Assembly: GCA_905201175.1 (NCBI GenBank)
Contig: CAJKNC010000039.1
Location: forward strand, 1-14,322
Source: an uncultured Succinatimonas sp.
GTDB taxonomy: Bacteria > Pseudomonadota > Gammaproteobacteria > Enterobacterales > Succinivibrionaceae
Reading direction: 5' to 3'
Length of the DNA: 14,322 nt
In this document: positions 8,150 through 14,322 of the stretch, in pieces
Numbering within the stretch: position 1 is the first letter of the stretch
Layout of the letters: every line of letters begins with the position of its first letter
The notes under the pieces: generated by a model
Told to the model about the DNA's origin: nothing
What the model saw: the letters and a program-made list of their open reading frames with translations, nothing else
The model's database searches: none
Made by a program: the position numbers and the translations under genes

Positions 8150-8660
8150 CAATATACTCCTTGATAGCCTTAATTGCACGTTCGGTTACTTCTTCAAGAC
8201 TACCTTCAATGCTGATATTAATAACATCCTTTTCATCAGAGCCCGGGAACTCTAAAGTATTAAACTGAGAATCAACCATCTCAGTCTTCATATAATGTCC
8301 CTTGCGCTTGGACATACGCTCTAAAATAAGCTCTTTGGGTCCATAAAGATGTACGAAAATTAAGCCAGGATTACCCTCGCGAATAATATCGCGATATTTT
8401 CTGCGTAATGCAGAACAGACTACTACACCTGATGAAGAGCGGTTTTCTAAAGAAAAGAAAACATCAGATACACGCACGAGCCACGGCTGTCTGTCTTCAT
8501 CGGTAAGCGGAATGCCATTTTTCATCTTAATGATATTAGCTCTTGGATGTAAATCATCGCCATCAATGAAACTGCCGCCAAAAGCTTTTGCTATGGCTAT
8601 GCCTACTGAGGTTTTACCAGAACCGCATACGCCCATTACAACGCATTTAATATTCTTCAT
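8139..8660 (-). CDS. gntK: Gluconokinase
   Basis: The enzyme phosphorylates gluconate to 6-phosphogluconate with ATP, feeding Edd directly downstream. The 173 residues match E. coli GntK (175): P-loop GVCGSGKT (10-17), DGDDLHPRANI with the substrate-contact Asp/His region, LTDEDRQPWL, VVCSALRRKYRD, LREGNP-like IREGNP, RKGHYMKTEM, and TLEFPGSDE. The start at ATG 8660-8658 is chosen because GGAG stands just upstream and MKNIKCVVMG fits the family. The longer frame to 8714 runs into the T-rich leader. It is the first gene of a gntK-edd operon whose predicted promoter overlaps a GntR operator at 8716-8731. Confidence 0.96.
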   Translation of the reverse strand: MKNIKCVVMGVCGSGKTSVGIAIAKAFGGSFIDGDDLHPRANIIKMKNGIPLTDEDRQPWLVRVSDVFFSLENRSSSGVVVCSALRRKYRDIIREGNPGLIFVHLYGPKELILERMSKRKGHYMKTEMVDSQFNTLEFPGSDEKDVINISIEGSLEEVTERAIKAIKEYIDAK

Positions 8661-8715
8661 GTTAGACTCCATAACAGATGTTTGATAGCTTAAGTTTAGC
8701 ACAAAAAAAAACAAT

Positions 8716-8731
8716 ATGTTATGCGTAACAT
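8716..8731. promoter_or_regulatory. GntR operator at the gntK promoter
   Basis: ATGTTATGCGTAACAT has perfect six-base inverted arms, ATGTTA and TAACAT, around four bases. This is the arm sequence and spacing of the E. coli GntR site. It starts at the expected transcription start of gntK, 55 bases before the gntK start codon. Repression relieved by gluconate is the expected behaviour from the E. coli system. Confidence 0.85.
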
Positions 8732-8737
8732 AAATTA

Positions 8738-8765
8738 TTTATAAATTTTCTATTTTTATCAGAAA
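8738..8765 (-). promoter_or_regulatory. Likely sigma70 promoter of gntK-edd
   Basis: On the minus strand TTTCTG (8765-8760) is followed by a 16-base spacer and TATAAA (8743-8738). Transcription would start near 8731, at the edge of the GntR operator. The -35 box is weak, as expected for a promoter that may need an activator. I did not find a convincing CRP site. Confidence 0.5.
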
Positions 8766-8780
8766 ATTCATTATGTTATT

Positions 8781-8815
8781 TGATATGCAAGCTTCATATT
8801 TAAGCTTGCATATCA
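8781..8815. repeat. 14-bp perfect inverted repeat between kdsA and gntK
   Basis: TGATATGCAAGCTT (8781-8794) is exactly repeated in inverse as AAGCTTGCATATCA (8802-8815) around the seven-base loop CATATTT. It lies 64 bases after the kdsA stop and 50 bases before the gntK operator. As RNA it would form a strong hairpin, but on the minus strand it is followed by AATAACAT and not a T run. It is therefore either an atypical kdsA terminator or a binding site for a dimeric regulator upstream of gntK. Confidence 0.6.
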
Positions 8816-8878
8816 CTAGATTAAAAATAACTCCCTATTTTTTATTAAGAATCTTTAAATTTATATCAAAATTTCAAT

Positions 8879-9727
8879 TTATTTTGAGGTATCCAAGAGA
8901 GGCATGCTTTTGATTAAATCATCTAATTGCTTCATTTGTGACAAAAATGCCTCCAGGCAATGCAGCGGCAAGGCTGACGGACCATCGCATAATGCTTTAT
9001 CAGGATCGGGATGTGCTTCAATAAACAGACCTGCAATCCCTACCGCTAAGCCTGCTCTTGACAGCTGCGCAACCTGAGCTCTACGTCCTCCTGAAGCCTG
9101 GCCGTTAGGATCGCGGCATTGCAGCGCATGGGTAGCATCTAAAATTACAGGAAAAGAAGTCTGCTTCATAACATCAAGCCCCAGCATATCCACGACTAAA
9201 TTGTCATAGCCAAAGCAAGTTCCTCTATCGCAAAGCAATAATTTTTGATTGCCTAATTCAGAGAACTTAGTAATGATATTCGCCATTTGATTTGGACTTA
9301 AAAACTGCGGCTTTTTAATATTAATGACTTTATCCGTCTTAGCTAAAGCTGCAACCAAATCGGTCTGCCGGGCTAAAAAAGCCGGCAGCTGCAGAATATC
9401 GGCAACTTTAGCAACCTCCTGAGCCTGATATGGCTCATGAACATCGGTAATCACAGGAACGGAGAAATTCTGCTTAATCCTCTCTAAAATCGCCAATCCT
9501 TTCTCAAGTCCCGGTCCTCTGTATGAGTAAATTGAAGAGCGGTTTGCTTTATCAAAAGATGCTTTAAAAATATACGGGATTTTTAATTTTTTACAGACTT
9601 CGACAAATTTTTCACAAACAGAGGCTGCCAAATCGTAATCTTCAAGGACATTAAGTCCCCCTATCAATACAAAAGGCTTATCATTAGCAATTTGAATATC
9701 AGCAACTTCAATACACTTATTTTGCAT
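8879..9727 (-). CDS. kdsA: 3-deoxy-D-manno-octulosonate 8-phosphate synthase
   Basis: The enzyme condenses phosphoenolpyruvate with arabinose 5-phosphate to give Kdo 8-phosphate, the committed step to the Kdo of lipopolysaccharide inner core. The 282 residues match E. coli KdsA (284) across the whole barrel: FVLIGGLNVLED, FKASFDKANRSS, YRGPGLE, ITDVHEP, LPAFLARQTDL, KKPQFLSP, CDRGTCFGYDNLVVDM, THALQCRDP, ASGGRRAQVAQL, and IEAHPDPDKALCDGPSA, ending in LDTSK as in E. coli. Asn26 in the GLNVLE motif, in place of Cys, marks the metal-independent class. GAGG lies about six bases before the ATG. It is not obviously co-regulated with gntK-edd, because the gntK promoter and operator lie between them. 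Its presence confirms a Gram-negative host for this part of the window. Confidence 0.97.
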   Translation of the reverse strand: MQNKCIEVADIQIANDKPFVLIGGLNVLEDYDLAASVCEKFVEVCKKLKIPYIFKASFDKANRSSIYSYRGPGLEKGLAILERIKQNFSVPVITDVHEPYQAQEVAKVADILQLPAFLARQTDLVAALAKTDKVINIKKPQFLSPNQMANIITKFSELGNQKLLLCDRGTCFGYDNLVVDMLGLDVMKQTSFPVILDATHALQCRDPNGQASGGRRAQVAQLSRAGLAVGIAGLFIEAHPDPDKALCDGPSALPLHCLEAFLSQMKQLDDLIKSMPLLDTSK

Positions 9728-9828
9728 AATTATCCTCTTAAGCTTGAACTTATCTATGCCTTTAAGTTAGCATCATTTTCAATTTATGCCTAGCTCTTAA
9801 AGATAATTAATGGATTTGAGCTTTAACG

Positions 9829-10012
9829 TCATCCCTGGCCTAAAGGCCGAGAAACCCTGCTGCTAAACAACAATACAGCTTCAAAGGATTCCATCTGCCG
9901 ACCTTCAGCTATATTCGCTTAACAGACTATCTGGGCAAGTTCTGCTCTTCTTAATATGTTTTTATGCGGCATTGATGTCAGCATTTGCCTCATATCCGCA
10001 CTTTACGCACAT
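9829..10012 (-). pseudogene. tnpB: Remnant of tnpB (IS200/IS605-family OrfB) C-terminus
   Basis: Reading the minus strand from 10012 gives MCVKCGYEANADINAA. This is the second CxxC pair of the TnpB zinc ribbon, followed by the DxNAA motif that carries the third RuvC-like acidic residue. After one surplus base (T opposite 9964) the next frame continues as KNILRRAELAQIVC, the usual TnpB continuation, to a stop at 9919-9921. Beyond that stop the same frame stays open for 29 more codons, including ESFEAVLLFSSRVSRP, to a second stop at 9829-9831. Upstream of 10012 an in-frame stop follows within four codons and similarity ends, so the catalytic core is gone. The remnant is inactive: frameshifted, interrupted and about 10-15% of full length. 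It implies past insertion of an IS605-type element between kdsA and gntR. A GGCC-TAAA-GGCC hairpin at 9837-9848 may be a relic of the element's right end. Confidence 0.8.
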
Positions 10013-10086
10013 AAAAAATATTTATCGGTAAAAAATAAATATTTTGAAAGCTACAGGTTTTTGAGAAAGATCAAGTAATAGTTTTT

Positions 10087-10119
10087 TTAACACAGTTTTT
10101 ATAAAAAACATGCTAAACT
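10087..10119 (+). promoter_or_regulatory. Tentative gntR promoter
   Basis: TTAACA (10087-10092) resembles a -35 box. Downstream, the TGCTAAACT stretch (10111-10119) resembles an extended -10, but the spacing between them is longer than ideal. Transcription would start near 10126, within the adjacent GntR-like operator. Treat the exact boxes as uncertain. Confidence 0.3.
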
Positions 10120-10124
10120 TGAAT

Positions 10125-10140
10125 ATGTTATCCGTATCAT
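10125..10140. promoter_or_regulatory. GntR-like operator upstream of gntR (autoregulation)
   Basis: ATGTTATCCGTATCAT has the same ATGTTA-N4-TAACAT layout as the gntK operator, with a single mismatch in the right arm (TATCAT). It ends 19 bases before the gntR start codon, where bound repressor would block its own transcription. Confidence 0.7.
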
Positions 10141-10159
10141 ATTAATAATATATAAAACA

Positions 10160-11200
10160 ATGAGTATTAAACGCCCAAAGCTTCAAGATATTGCAAATAT
10201 TGTCGGCGTCACCAAGATGACTGTTTCTCGCTACTTCAACGATCCTCAAAGTGTCGCCCCTAAAACTCGCGAAAAGATCTCCAGGGTAATTGATGAAAGC
10301 GGCTTTATTCCTAATAAAGTTCCGGCTATTATGTCAAAATCATCCTCTCGATCTATTGGGCTGATTATTCCTTCTTTCTCAAATCAGGTATTCTCCGATG
10401 TAATTGATGCTGTTGAAAAAACTGCTGAAGAAAATGGCTACAGCATACTGCTGATGCATACAGGATACAATGTTGACGTTGAAGAGGCGCGCGTTGCTTC
10501 TTTAATATCCTATCAGGTTGACGGCATTATTCTCTCTGAACCTGAGCATACCCCTTTGACGATAAAGCGCCTGATTAAATCAGAGATGCCTGTCGCAGAG
10601 ATAATGTCTGTCCCCGATGATCCTATTAATGTCGCCATAGGCATCAGACATGAAGATGTAACTTATGCTGTAACTAAAAGCTTAATCGAATGCGGCCGCA
10701 AGCATATAGCTTACTTCGGCGTACGTCTTGACAGACGTACTATGGATCGTCAAAAAGGCTATCAGCGCGCTTTAGATGAATCCGGCATGAAGCCGCATAT
10801 ATACAGCTCAGCGGTGCATTCTACTTTTTCTGTAGGCAATGAATTGCTCACCGCAGCCTTAAGAAATAATGACAAATTAGATGCTATTATTACTACTAAT
10901 GATGATGTTGCCGTAGGCGTACTAATTGCCTGTCAGCATTATGGGATCAAGGTTCCAGACGATTTAGCTGTTATCGGCTATAACGGCTTAAATTACTGCG
11001 ATGCCTCTATTCCCCGCCTTTGCAGCATTTGTACTCCTCGTTACGAAATAGGCAAGCTTGCGGTTGAGGAGATTATCTCGCAGATAAAAAGCAATCATTT
11101 AAGTCCCGTCACTAAATATCTGCACTGCTCTTTAACGCTTGGAGGCTCTTTAACTGAAGCTGAGCGGCTTACTGTCAGAAGAGCTTTAGCCGCAATGTAA
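10160..11200 (+). CDS. gntR: Gluconate repressor GntR, LacI family
   Basis: This DNA-binding repressor should release the gluconate-utilisation genes when the sugar acid is present. Residues 1-55 form a LacI-type helix-turn-helix and hinge (RPKLQDIANIVGVTKMTVSR, nearly identical to E. coli GntR RPVLQDVADRVGVTKMTVSR, then SGFIPNKVPAIMS). Residues 60-330 form the periplasmic-binding-like effector domain, with SIGLIIPSFSNQVFSDV, VDGIILSEPEHTP, HIAYFGVRLDRRTMDRQKGY, TNDDVAVGVLIACQ, and VPDDLAVIGYNG. The length is 346 against 331 in E. coli, the excess being a C-terminal extension (EAERLTVRRALAAM). Two matching operators, one before gntK and one before this gene, support the assignment. The start codon lacks any visible Shine-Dalgarno sequence (only ATATATAAAACA precedes it), suggesting weak translation. 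Confidence 0.94.
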   Translation: MSIKRPKLQDIANIVGVTKMTVSRYFNDPQSVAPKTREKISRVIDESGFIPNKVPAIMSKSSSRSIGLIIPSFSNQVFSDVIDAVEKTAEENGYSILLMHTGYNVDVEEARVASLISYQVDGIILSEPEHTPLTIKRLIKSEMPVAEIMSVPDDPINVAIGIRHEDVTYAVTKSLIECGRKHIAYFGVRLDRRTMDRQKGYQRALDESGMKPHIYSSAVHSTFSVGNELLTAALRNNDKLDAIITTNDDVAVGVLIACQHYGIKVPDDLAVIGYNGLNYCDASIPRLCSICTPRYEIGKLAVEEIISQIKSNHLSPVTKYLHCSLTLGGSLTEAERLTVRRALAAM

Positions 11201-11367
11201 AGAAGCAATTTAGCTCAAGCAGATTTTTTAAGCTTATATGGTAACTCCTAAATATTCAATTGCCTATTTTTTGCTGCTTCTTAAATCTAAAATTGGCAAA
11301 GCTGCCTAATTGATTGCGAGTACGCCAATATATACCAGTCTGCCGAATAAAAAAATTTTCTTCATAT
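11201..11367. other. Short intergenic tail after gntR, nothing recognisable
   Basis: The AT-rich spacer contains AAGAAGCA just after the gntR stop and its inverse TGCTTCTT about 70 bases on. That could form a long-range hairpin, but I see no coding or RNA gene. Confidence 0.35.
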
Positions 11368-11398
11368 AAAAAACCCGGCTTACTCAGCCGGGCTTTTT
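11368..11398. terminator. Bidirectional terminator shared by gntR and the PiT gene
   Basis: CCCGGCT (11374-11380) pairs with AGCCGGG (11386-11392) around TACTC. Six A precede the stem (T run for minus-strand transcripts) and C plus five T follow it (for plus-strand transcripts). Convergent genes end on both sides. Confidence 0.92.
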
Positions 11399-11428
11399 AA
11401 TTACATGCTAAATAAAATCTTTTGAACC

Positions 11429-13903
11429 TTATTTAACCTCATTGTCATTTTTATTGCTCTCTGGAACTTGATGATCCTTTAGCTCCTTAGCAGCAGGAGA
11501 CAGAGGCATTACAACCGGATTTATATCATCGTGATTAGTTTCAAGCTCGTCTAAATGCTTACTCAAGAGATCTTCTAAATCATCATCATCTTCATGATTG
11601 GCATTAGAATTTTCTTCATCATTATTAATCGGAGTCATAACTGTGCCATTGGCAACAAGCTCTGCTAAAGCGTGAGCCTGCATTCCCACAGATACATAAC
11701 GATTAATAATAGTGCGCATTGCCATAAGGAAATTTAAATACATCTCAGAGGAATGCATGGATACGCGCTGAGTTCCGATAATATTGACCATATCTAACTG
11801 ACATTTATCAATACGGCGATTAATCTTCTTTACTCGCTTAACTAGGTTCTCTACATTCTGAGCATTAGGATCGCTGCCTACGGCATGAATATCCTCTGAC
11901 ATGCGTTCAAGGCGCATTAACATCTCAATTAAGCTTCTCTTCATCACACCCTCAAAAATAGTGTGACGATTGGCAACATGGTTAAGCGCCTGATCGATAG
12001 TAAAGCGCAAAGTTTTAGAAGCCTCGCGAAGATTAGAAAATACTAAATAGAAGAAGAACTTAGCATCAGGAGTAGAATTACCATCATCTTTAGTCTTCTG
12101 AGAGAAGGCATCGCCCCCGTCTAAAGACAATTTATAATAAGCGCTGCGCTCTTGAGAGATAGCTTCTAATACGTATGTCGCTTTATTGCGGGTACGTCTT
12201 AAGTTCAGCTCATTATCAGCAAAGAAATACTGCATGCAATTACGCAGGCATTCAATTTGCTTATCAAAATACGCTGGAGTTGCCTTAGTTACAGAGCTTA
12301 AGATTTCCTTATCAGTCTGAGCCTTTAAAACCTGAGAAGCAACATCGGCCTTAGACTTTTTAATAAAGTTAGTATAAATAATCAGAGCTATTACAGCCGG
12401 AACTAAGATTACAACTGCAATTTGACCTAAATTAAATAGGATAAACGCAATTAAGAAAGCATTAGTGAATGCAGATATTCCCGTTAAAAACCAGCCGGCA
12501 ATTACAGTTACCACGCCGGAAATACGGAAAACGGCACTTTCGCGATCCCATGCGCCGTCAGCAAAAGAAGAGCCCATTGCCACCATGAAGGTTACATAGG
12601 TAGTAGAAAGAGGCAGCCTTAATGAAGTTGCAAAAGAAATCAGCGCTGAGGCTACTACCAAATTAACGCTTGCACGCACATAATCAAATGGTAAGGGAAT
12701 TTGACCTTTGACTACCGGAAGCTTTTCATAGCGTCTTGAAACTAAAGATATTATCCCCTTAGGAGAGGCTTTATAAATAGAACGAGAAACTCCCAGCCCC
12801 ATACGAGTAATAATTCGTCCTAAAGTTGAAGCTCCAAACTGCTCTCTAGATCCCGAAGTACTTGAAGATAAATTAATGGAGGTCTGAACTACCTGACGAG
12901 CTTTTTTAGAAATCCATAAGGTAATGCACATGATTAGGCCTGCTGTGAAAAGCCAGCCGGTTCCTGTTAGAGAATCAGAGTTTAAGCAGTCCATCATAAA
13001 GCTGTCAGCAGCTACGCCAGAGGCAGCCCAGTTTTCATAGGCATCCAAAGCAGCCAAAGGCACGCCGACAAAGTTTACCAGGTCGTTTCCTGCAAAGGAG
13101 AAGGCTAAAGCAAATGTGCCAGAAAGGATGATCAGCTTGAAAATATTCCATCCCATCAAAGCCATAAGCTGACCTAAGACCGTATAAAAAACAAACATTC
13201 CCCACATTATCGAGGTAATATTATTGTCCATAAAAGCTAAAGCTTCCTTAGCCATAAAGGATGCTCCATGAGCTCCCTTTATAAATAGGAAATAGCTTAT
13301 TGCAGTTAAAGAGATACCTGTAAAAATACCTCCTAGATAACGTACAGAGACTTTAAACTTAAAGCTAAATAGCAATCTGCAGATAAACTGAACTATCATT
13401 CCTGAAATAAAAGCTATCACGACTGATAATAAGATAGCCGATACGATAGTAGCAGTGCGATCTAATTTGATGTACTCAAAGATCTCTGAGAAGGACATTC
13501 CCATTTCGCTTATCTTATAAACAGATGCAAATGTTGCGGCGCCTAATAATTCAAAAATGATAGAAACAGTAGTCGAAGTCGGTAAGCCAAAGGAATTGAA
13601 AATATTAAGCAGGATAACATCGCCTATAACCACAGCAGAGAAAATCAGCATAATTTCATAAAAGCTGAACATCTGCGGTGAAAGCATGCCTTTGCGCGCT
13701 ACCTCCATCATTCCAGAGGAGAAAGTAGCACCGATTAGCACGCCGGCTGAAGCTACTAGCATAATTACAGCTAAAGGAACAATACGCGTACCAACAGCTG
13801 AATTGAGGAAGTTGCAAGCATCGTTACTAACGCCGACAAATAAGTCAATTGCCGCTAAAAGCAACAGCATCACAACCATTACAATGAATAATGACTCAAA
13901 CAT
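11429..13903 (-). CDS. PiT-family inorganic phosphate transporter with long cytoplasmic C-terminal domain
   Basis: This 824-residue membrane protein belongs to the PHO4/PiT family and should take up phosphate, usually as a metal-phosphate complex or with a cation. Signature loops are GVSNDACNFLNSAVGTR (24-40), SGMMEVARKGML (63-74), GLPTSTTVSIIFELLGA (106-122), AGNDLVNFVGVP (271-282), and LPLSTTYVTFMVAMGSSFADG (430-450). About ten to twelve hydrophobic segments lie before residue 513. Residues ~515-755 form a soluble helical, PhoU-like region. The tail (760-790) is strongly acidic, with a run of four Asp. This double-length form resembles transporters common in Bacteroidota (about 740-760 aa) more than E. 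coli PitA (499 aa), so ancient transfer is possible. AGGA precedes the ATG at 13903. Its codon use does not stand out from its neighbours. No convincing Pho box is seen upstream. Confidence 0.92.
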   Translation of the reverse strand: MFESLFIVMVVMLLLLAAIDLFVGVSNDACNFLNSAVGTRIVPLAVIMLVASAGVLIGATFSSGMMEVARKGMLSPQMFSFYEIMLIFSAVVIGDVILLNIFNSFGLPTSTTVSIIFELLGAATFASVYKISEMGMSFSEIFEYIKLDRTATIVSAILLSVVIAFISGMIVQFICRLLFSFKFKVSVRYLGGIFTGISLTAISYFLFIKGAHGASFMAKEALAFMDNNITSIMWGMFVFYTVLGQLMALMGWNIFKLIILSGTFALAFSFAGNDLVNFVGVPLAALDAYENWAASGVAADSFMMDCLNSDSLTGTGWLFTAGLIMCITLWISKKARQVVQTSINLSSSTSGSREQFGASTLGRIITRMGLGVSRSIYKASPKGIISLVSRRYEKLPVVKGQIPLPFDYVRASVNLVVASALISFATSLRLPLSTTYVTFMVAMGSSFADGAWDRESAVFRISGVVTVIAGWFLTGISAFTNAFLIAFILFNLGQIAVVILVPAVIALIIYTNFIKKSKADVASQVLKAQTDKEILSSVTKATPAYFDKQIECLRNCMQYFFADNELNLRRTRNKATYVLEAISQERSAYYKLSLDGGDAFSQKTKDDGNSTPDAKFFFYLVFSNLREASKTLRFTIDQALNHVANRHTIFEGVMKRSLIEMLMRLERMSEDIHAVGSDPNAQNVENLVKRVKKINRRIDKCQLDMVNIIGTQRVSMHSSEMYLNFLMAMRTIINRYVSVGMQAHALAELVANGTVMTPINNDEENSNANHEDDDDLEDLLSKHLDELETNHDDINPVVMPLSPAAKELKDHQVPESNKNDNEVK

Positions 13904-14322
13904 AGAGTGTCCTGTAGTGGATTAATTGTAATAAGCTAAAAATCGATTTTGGCCTTAATAATTTTACATTTATTTAACCAAATTTTTAAGTATCGCTATT
14001 TTAGCTAATATTTATTAAATATATGTTAAATCCTGTCTCTCAAAATTTCCGCTTAACAGATCACTTTAAAAGGAAAAGGCCGCTTTAAATAAATTTGTTT
14101 CAATTTTAATAAAAATAAGAAGCGCGGAATCCAGAACTTGGAGTATCAAGGGAAAAGGATTTTGGAAGTAATTGTATAAGATATAAGGATAATAAGAGGA
14201 ACAGCTTGCTGGAATCGGCAAGATGTATTATAGAAAAAGCCCTGCTTTATGCAAGGCTTTTGAAGTATGAGAAAGATTTTCATTTACCAGATTCCAAGCA
14301 CATGTTGCATGGAAAGACTGGC
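13904..14322. other. Right-end non-coding region upstream of the PiT gene
   Basis: The first ~150 bases are very AT-rich and should hold the minus-strand promoter of the transporter; TACAAT within about 30 bases of its start could be a -10 box, with no clear -35. Beyond 14119 a plus-strand frame stays open to the window edge (68 codons), and TTG at 14206 has AGAGGA five bases upstream. The translated text (for example CIIEKALLYARLLKYEKDF) is unfamiliar, so it may be an incoming gene or chance. I recognise no gene here. Confidence 0.4.
14235..14261. terminator. Terminator-like hairpin near the right edge
   Basis: AAAAGCCCTGC (14235-14245) pairs with GCAAGGCTTTT (14251-14261) around TTTAT, with one C-A mismatch. 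The flanking A and T runs could end transcription in either direction. It more likely serves a minus-strand gene entering from beyond the window, where the stem is followed by TTTTTCT. Confidence 0.5.

Larger units (their letters stand above)
9728..10159. other. 432-base divergent spacer between kdsA and gntR
   Basis: No intact gene is present. On the minus strand, nearest kdsA, lies its ribosome site (GAGG) and presumably its promoter; a TTGAAA box can be seen but has no good -10 partner. The middle holds the decayed tnpB tail described separately. The last ~90 bases carry the gntR promoter region and operator. Confidence 0.7.

Noticed and set aside
8150..8179. Ten-codon longer start for edd
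   Set aside because: No ribosome site at that ATG, while ATG 8149 has GGAG seven bases upstream and aligns with the E. coli N-terminus.
8661..8714. Eighteen-codon longer start for gntK
   Set aside because: It enters the T-rich leader next to the operator; ATG 8660 has GGAG and fits the family length.
8773..8788. Second GntR operator upstream of gntK
   Set aside because: Only the left ATGTTA half matches. The right half agrees at one of six positions, as expected by chance in AT-rich DNA.
13686..13925. 79-codon plus-strand frame over the PiT start
   Set aside because: Antisense shadow of the conserved transporter N-terminus.
14033..14055. Pho box upstream of the PiT gene
   Set aside because: A single CTGTC-like half (CCTGTCTCTC) is present, on the wrong strand relative to the gene and without the direct repeat eleven bases apart.
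1..14322. CRISPR array, tRNA, rRNA or defence island
   Set aside because: No spaced direct repeats, cloverleaf structures, rRNA segments or defence-type genes were found; the genes are metabolic and transport functions.

Overview
Most of this window (about 680 to 14322) reads as chromosome from an AT-rich gammaproteobacterium. Pgm, YjbB, a NupG-type transporter, GntK, Edd, KdsA and a GntR of the LacI family all resemble their enterobacterial counterparts over their full length, and KdsA implies a Kdo-containing lipopolysaccharide. The A/T-ending codons and a Bacteroidota-like phosphate transporter would fit a gut anaerobe such as a member of the Succinivibrionaceae. That placement is inference from recollected family resemblance; no search was run.

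Bases 1 to about 680 look foreign to the rest. They hold two minus-strand gene fragments with GC-ending codons: the start of a family 2 glycosyltransferase and the C-terminal part of a PLP-dependent D-cysteine desulfhydrase/ACC deaminase-like enzyme. At about 673-683 the deaminase loses its upstream part at the same point where phosphoglucomutase loses its first ~15 residues and ribosome binding site. The simplest reading is a chimeric contig joint.

Bases 673-6072 are a plus-strand gene run: pgm, a PhnP-like metallo-beta-lactamase-fold phosphodiesterase carrying a one-base frameshift, a nucleoside:H+ symporter-type MFS protein, and a YjbB-type Na/Pi transporter, closed by a strong terminator. 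Facing it on the minus strand are gntK and edd (8660 to 6344), which phosphorylate gluconate and dehydrate 6-phosphogluconate in the Entner-Doudoroff pathway. kdsA (9727-8879) lies upstream on the same strand, and gntR (10160-11200) is divergent from it. A perfect ATGTTA-N4-TAACAT operator sits at the predicted gntK start of transcription, and a one-mismatch copy sits just before gntR. Together they form a self-contained gluconate repression circuit. No eda or gluconate permease is present.

Between kdsA and gntR there is a decayed remnant of an IS200/IS605-type tnpB (9829-10012, minus). It keeps the last zinc-ribbon cysteine pair and the DINAA motif, then a one-base frameshift and a stop codon.

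The right part holds a long (824 aa) PiT-family phosphate transporter with an extra cytoplasmic domain and an acidic tail. It converges on gntR at a shared bidirectional terminator. The last ~420 bases contain no recognisable gene, only an imperfect terminator-like hairpin and a short frame open to the window end. I saw no CRISPR array, rRNA or tRNA, and no convincing undescribed multi-gene system. The most notable hidden items are the tnpB relic, the paired GntR operators, the phnP frameshift and the contig joint.
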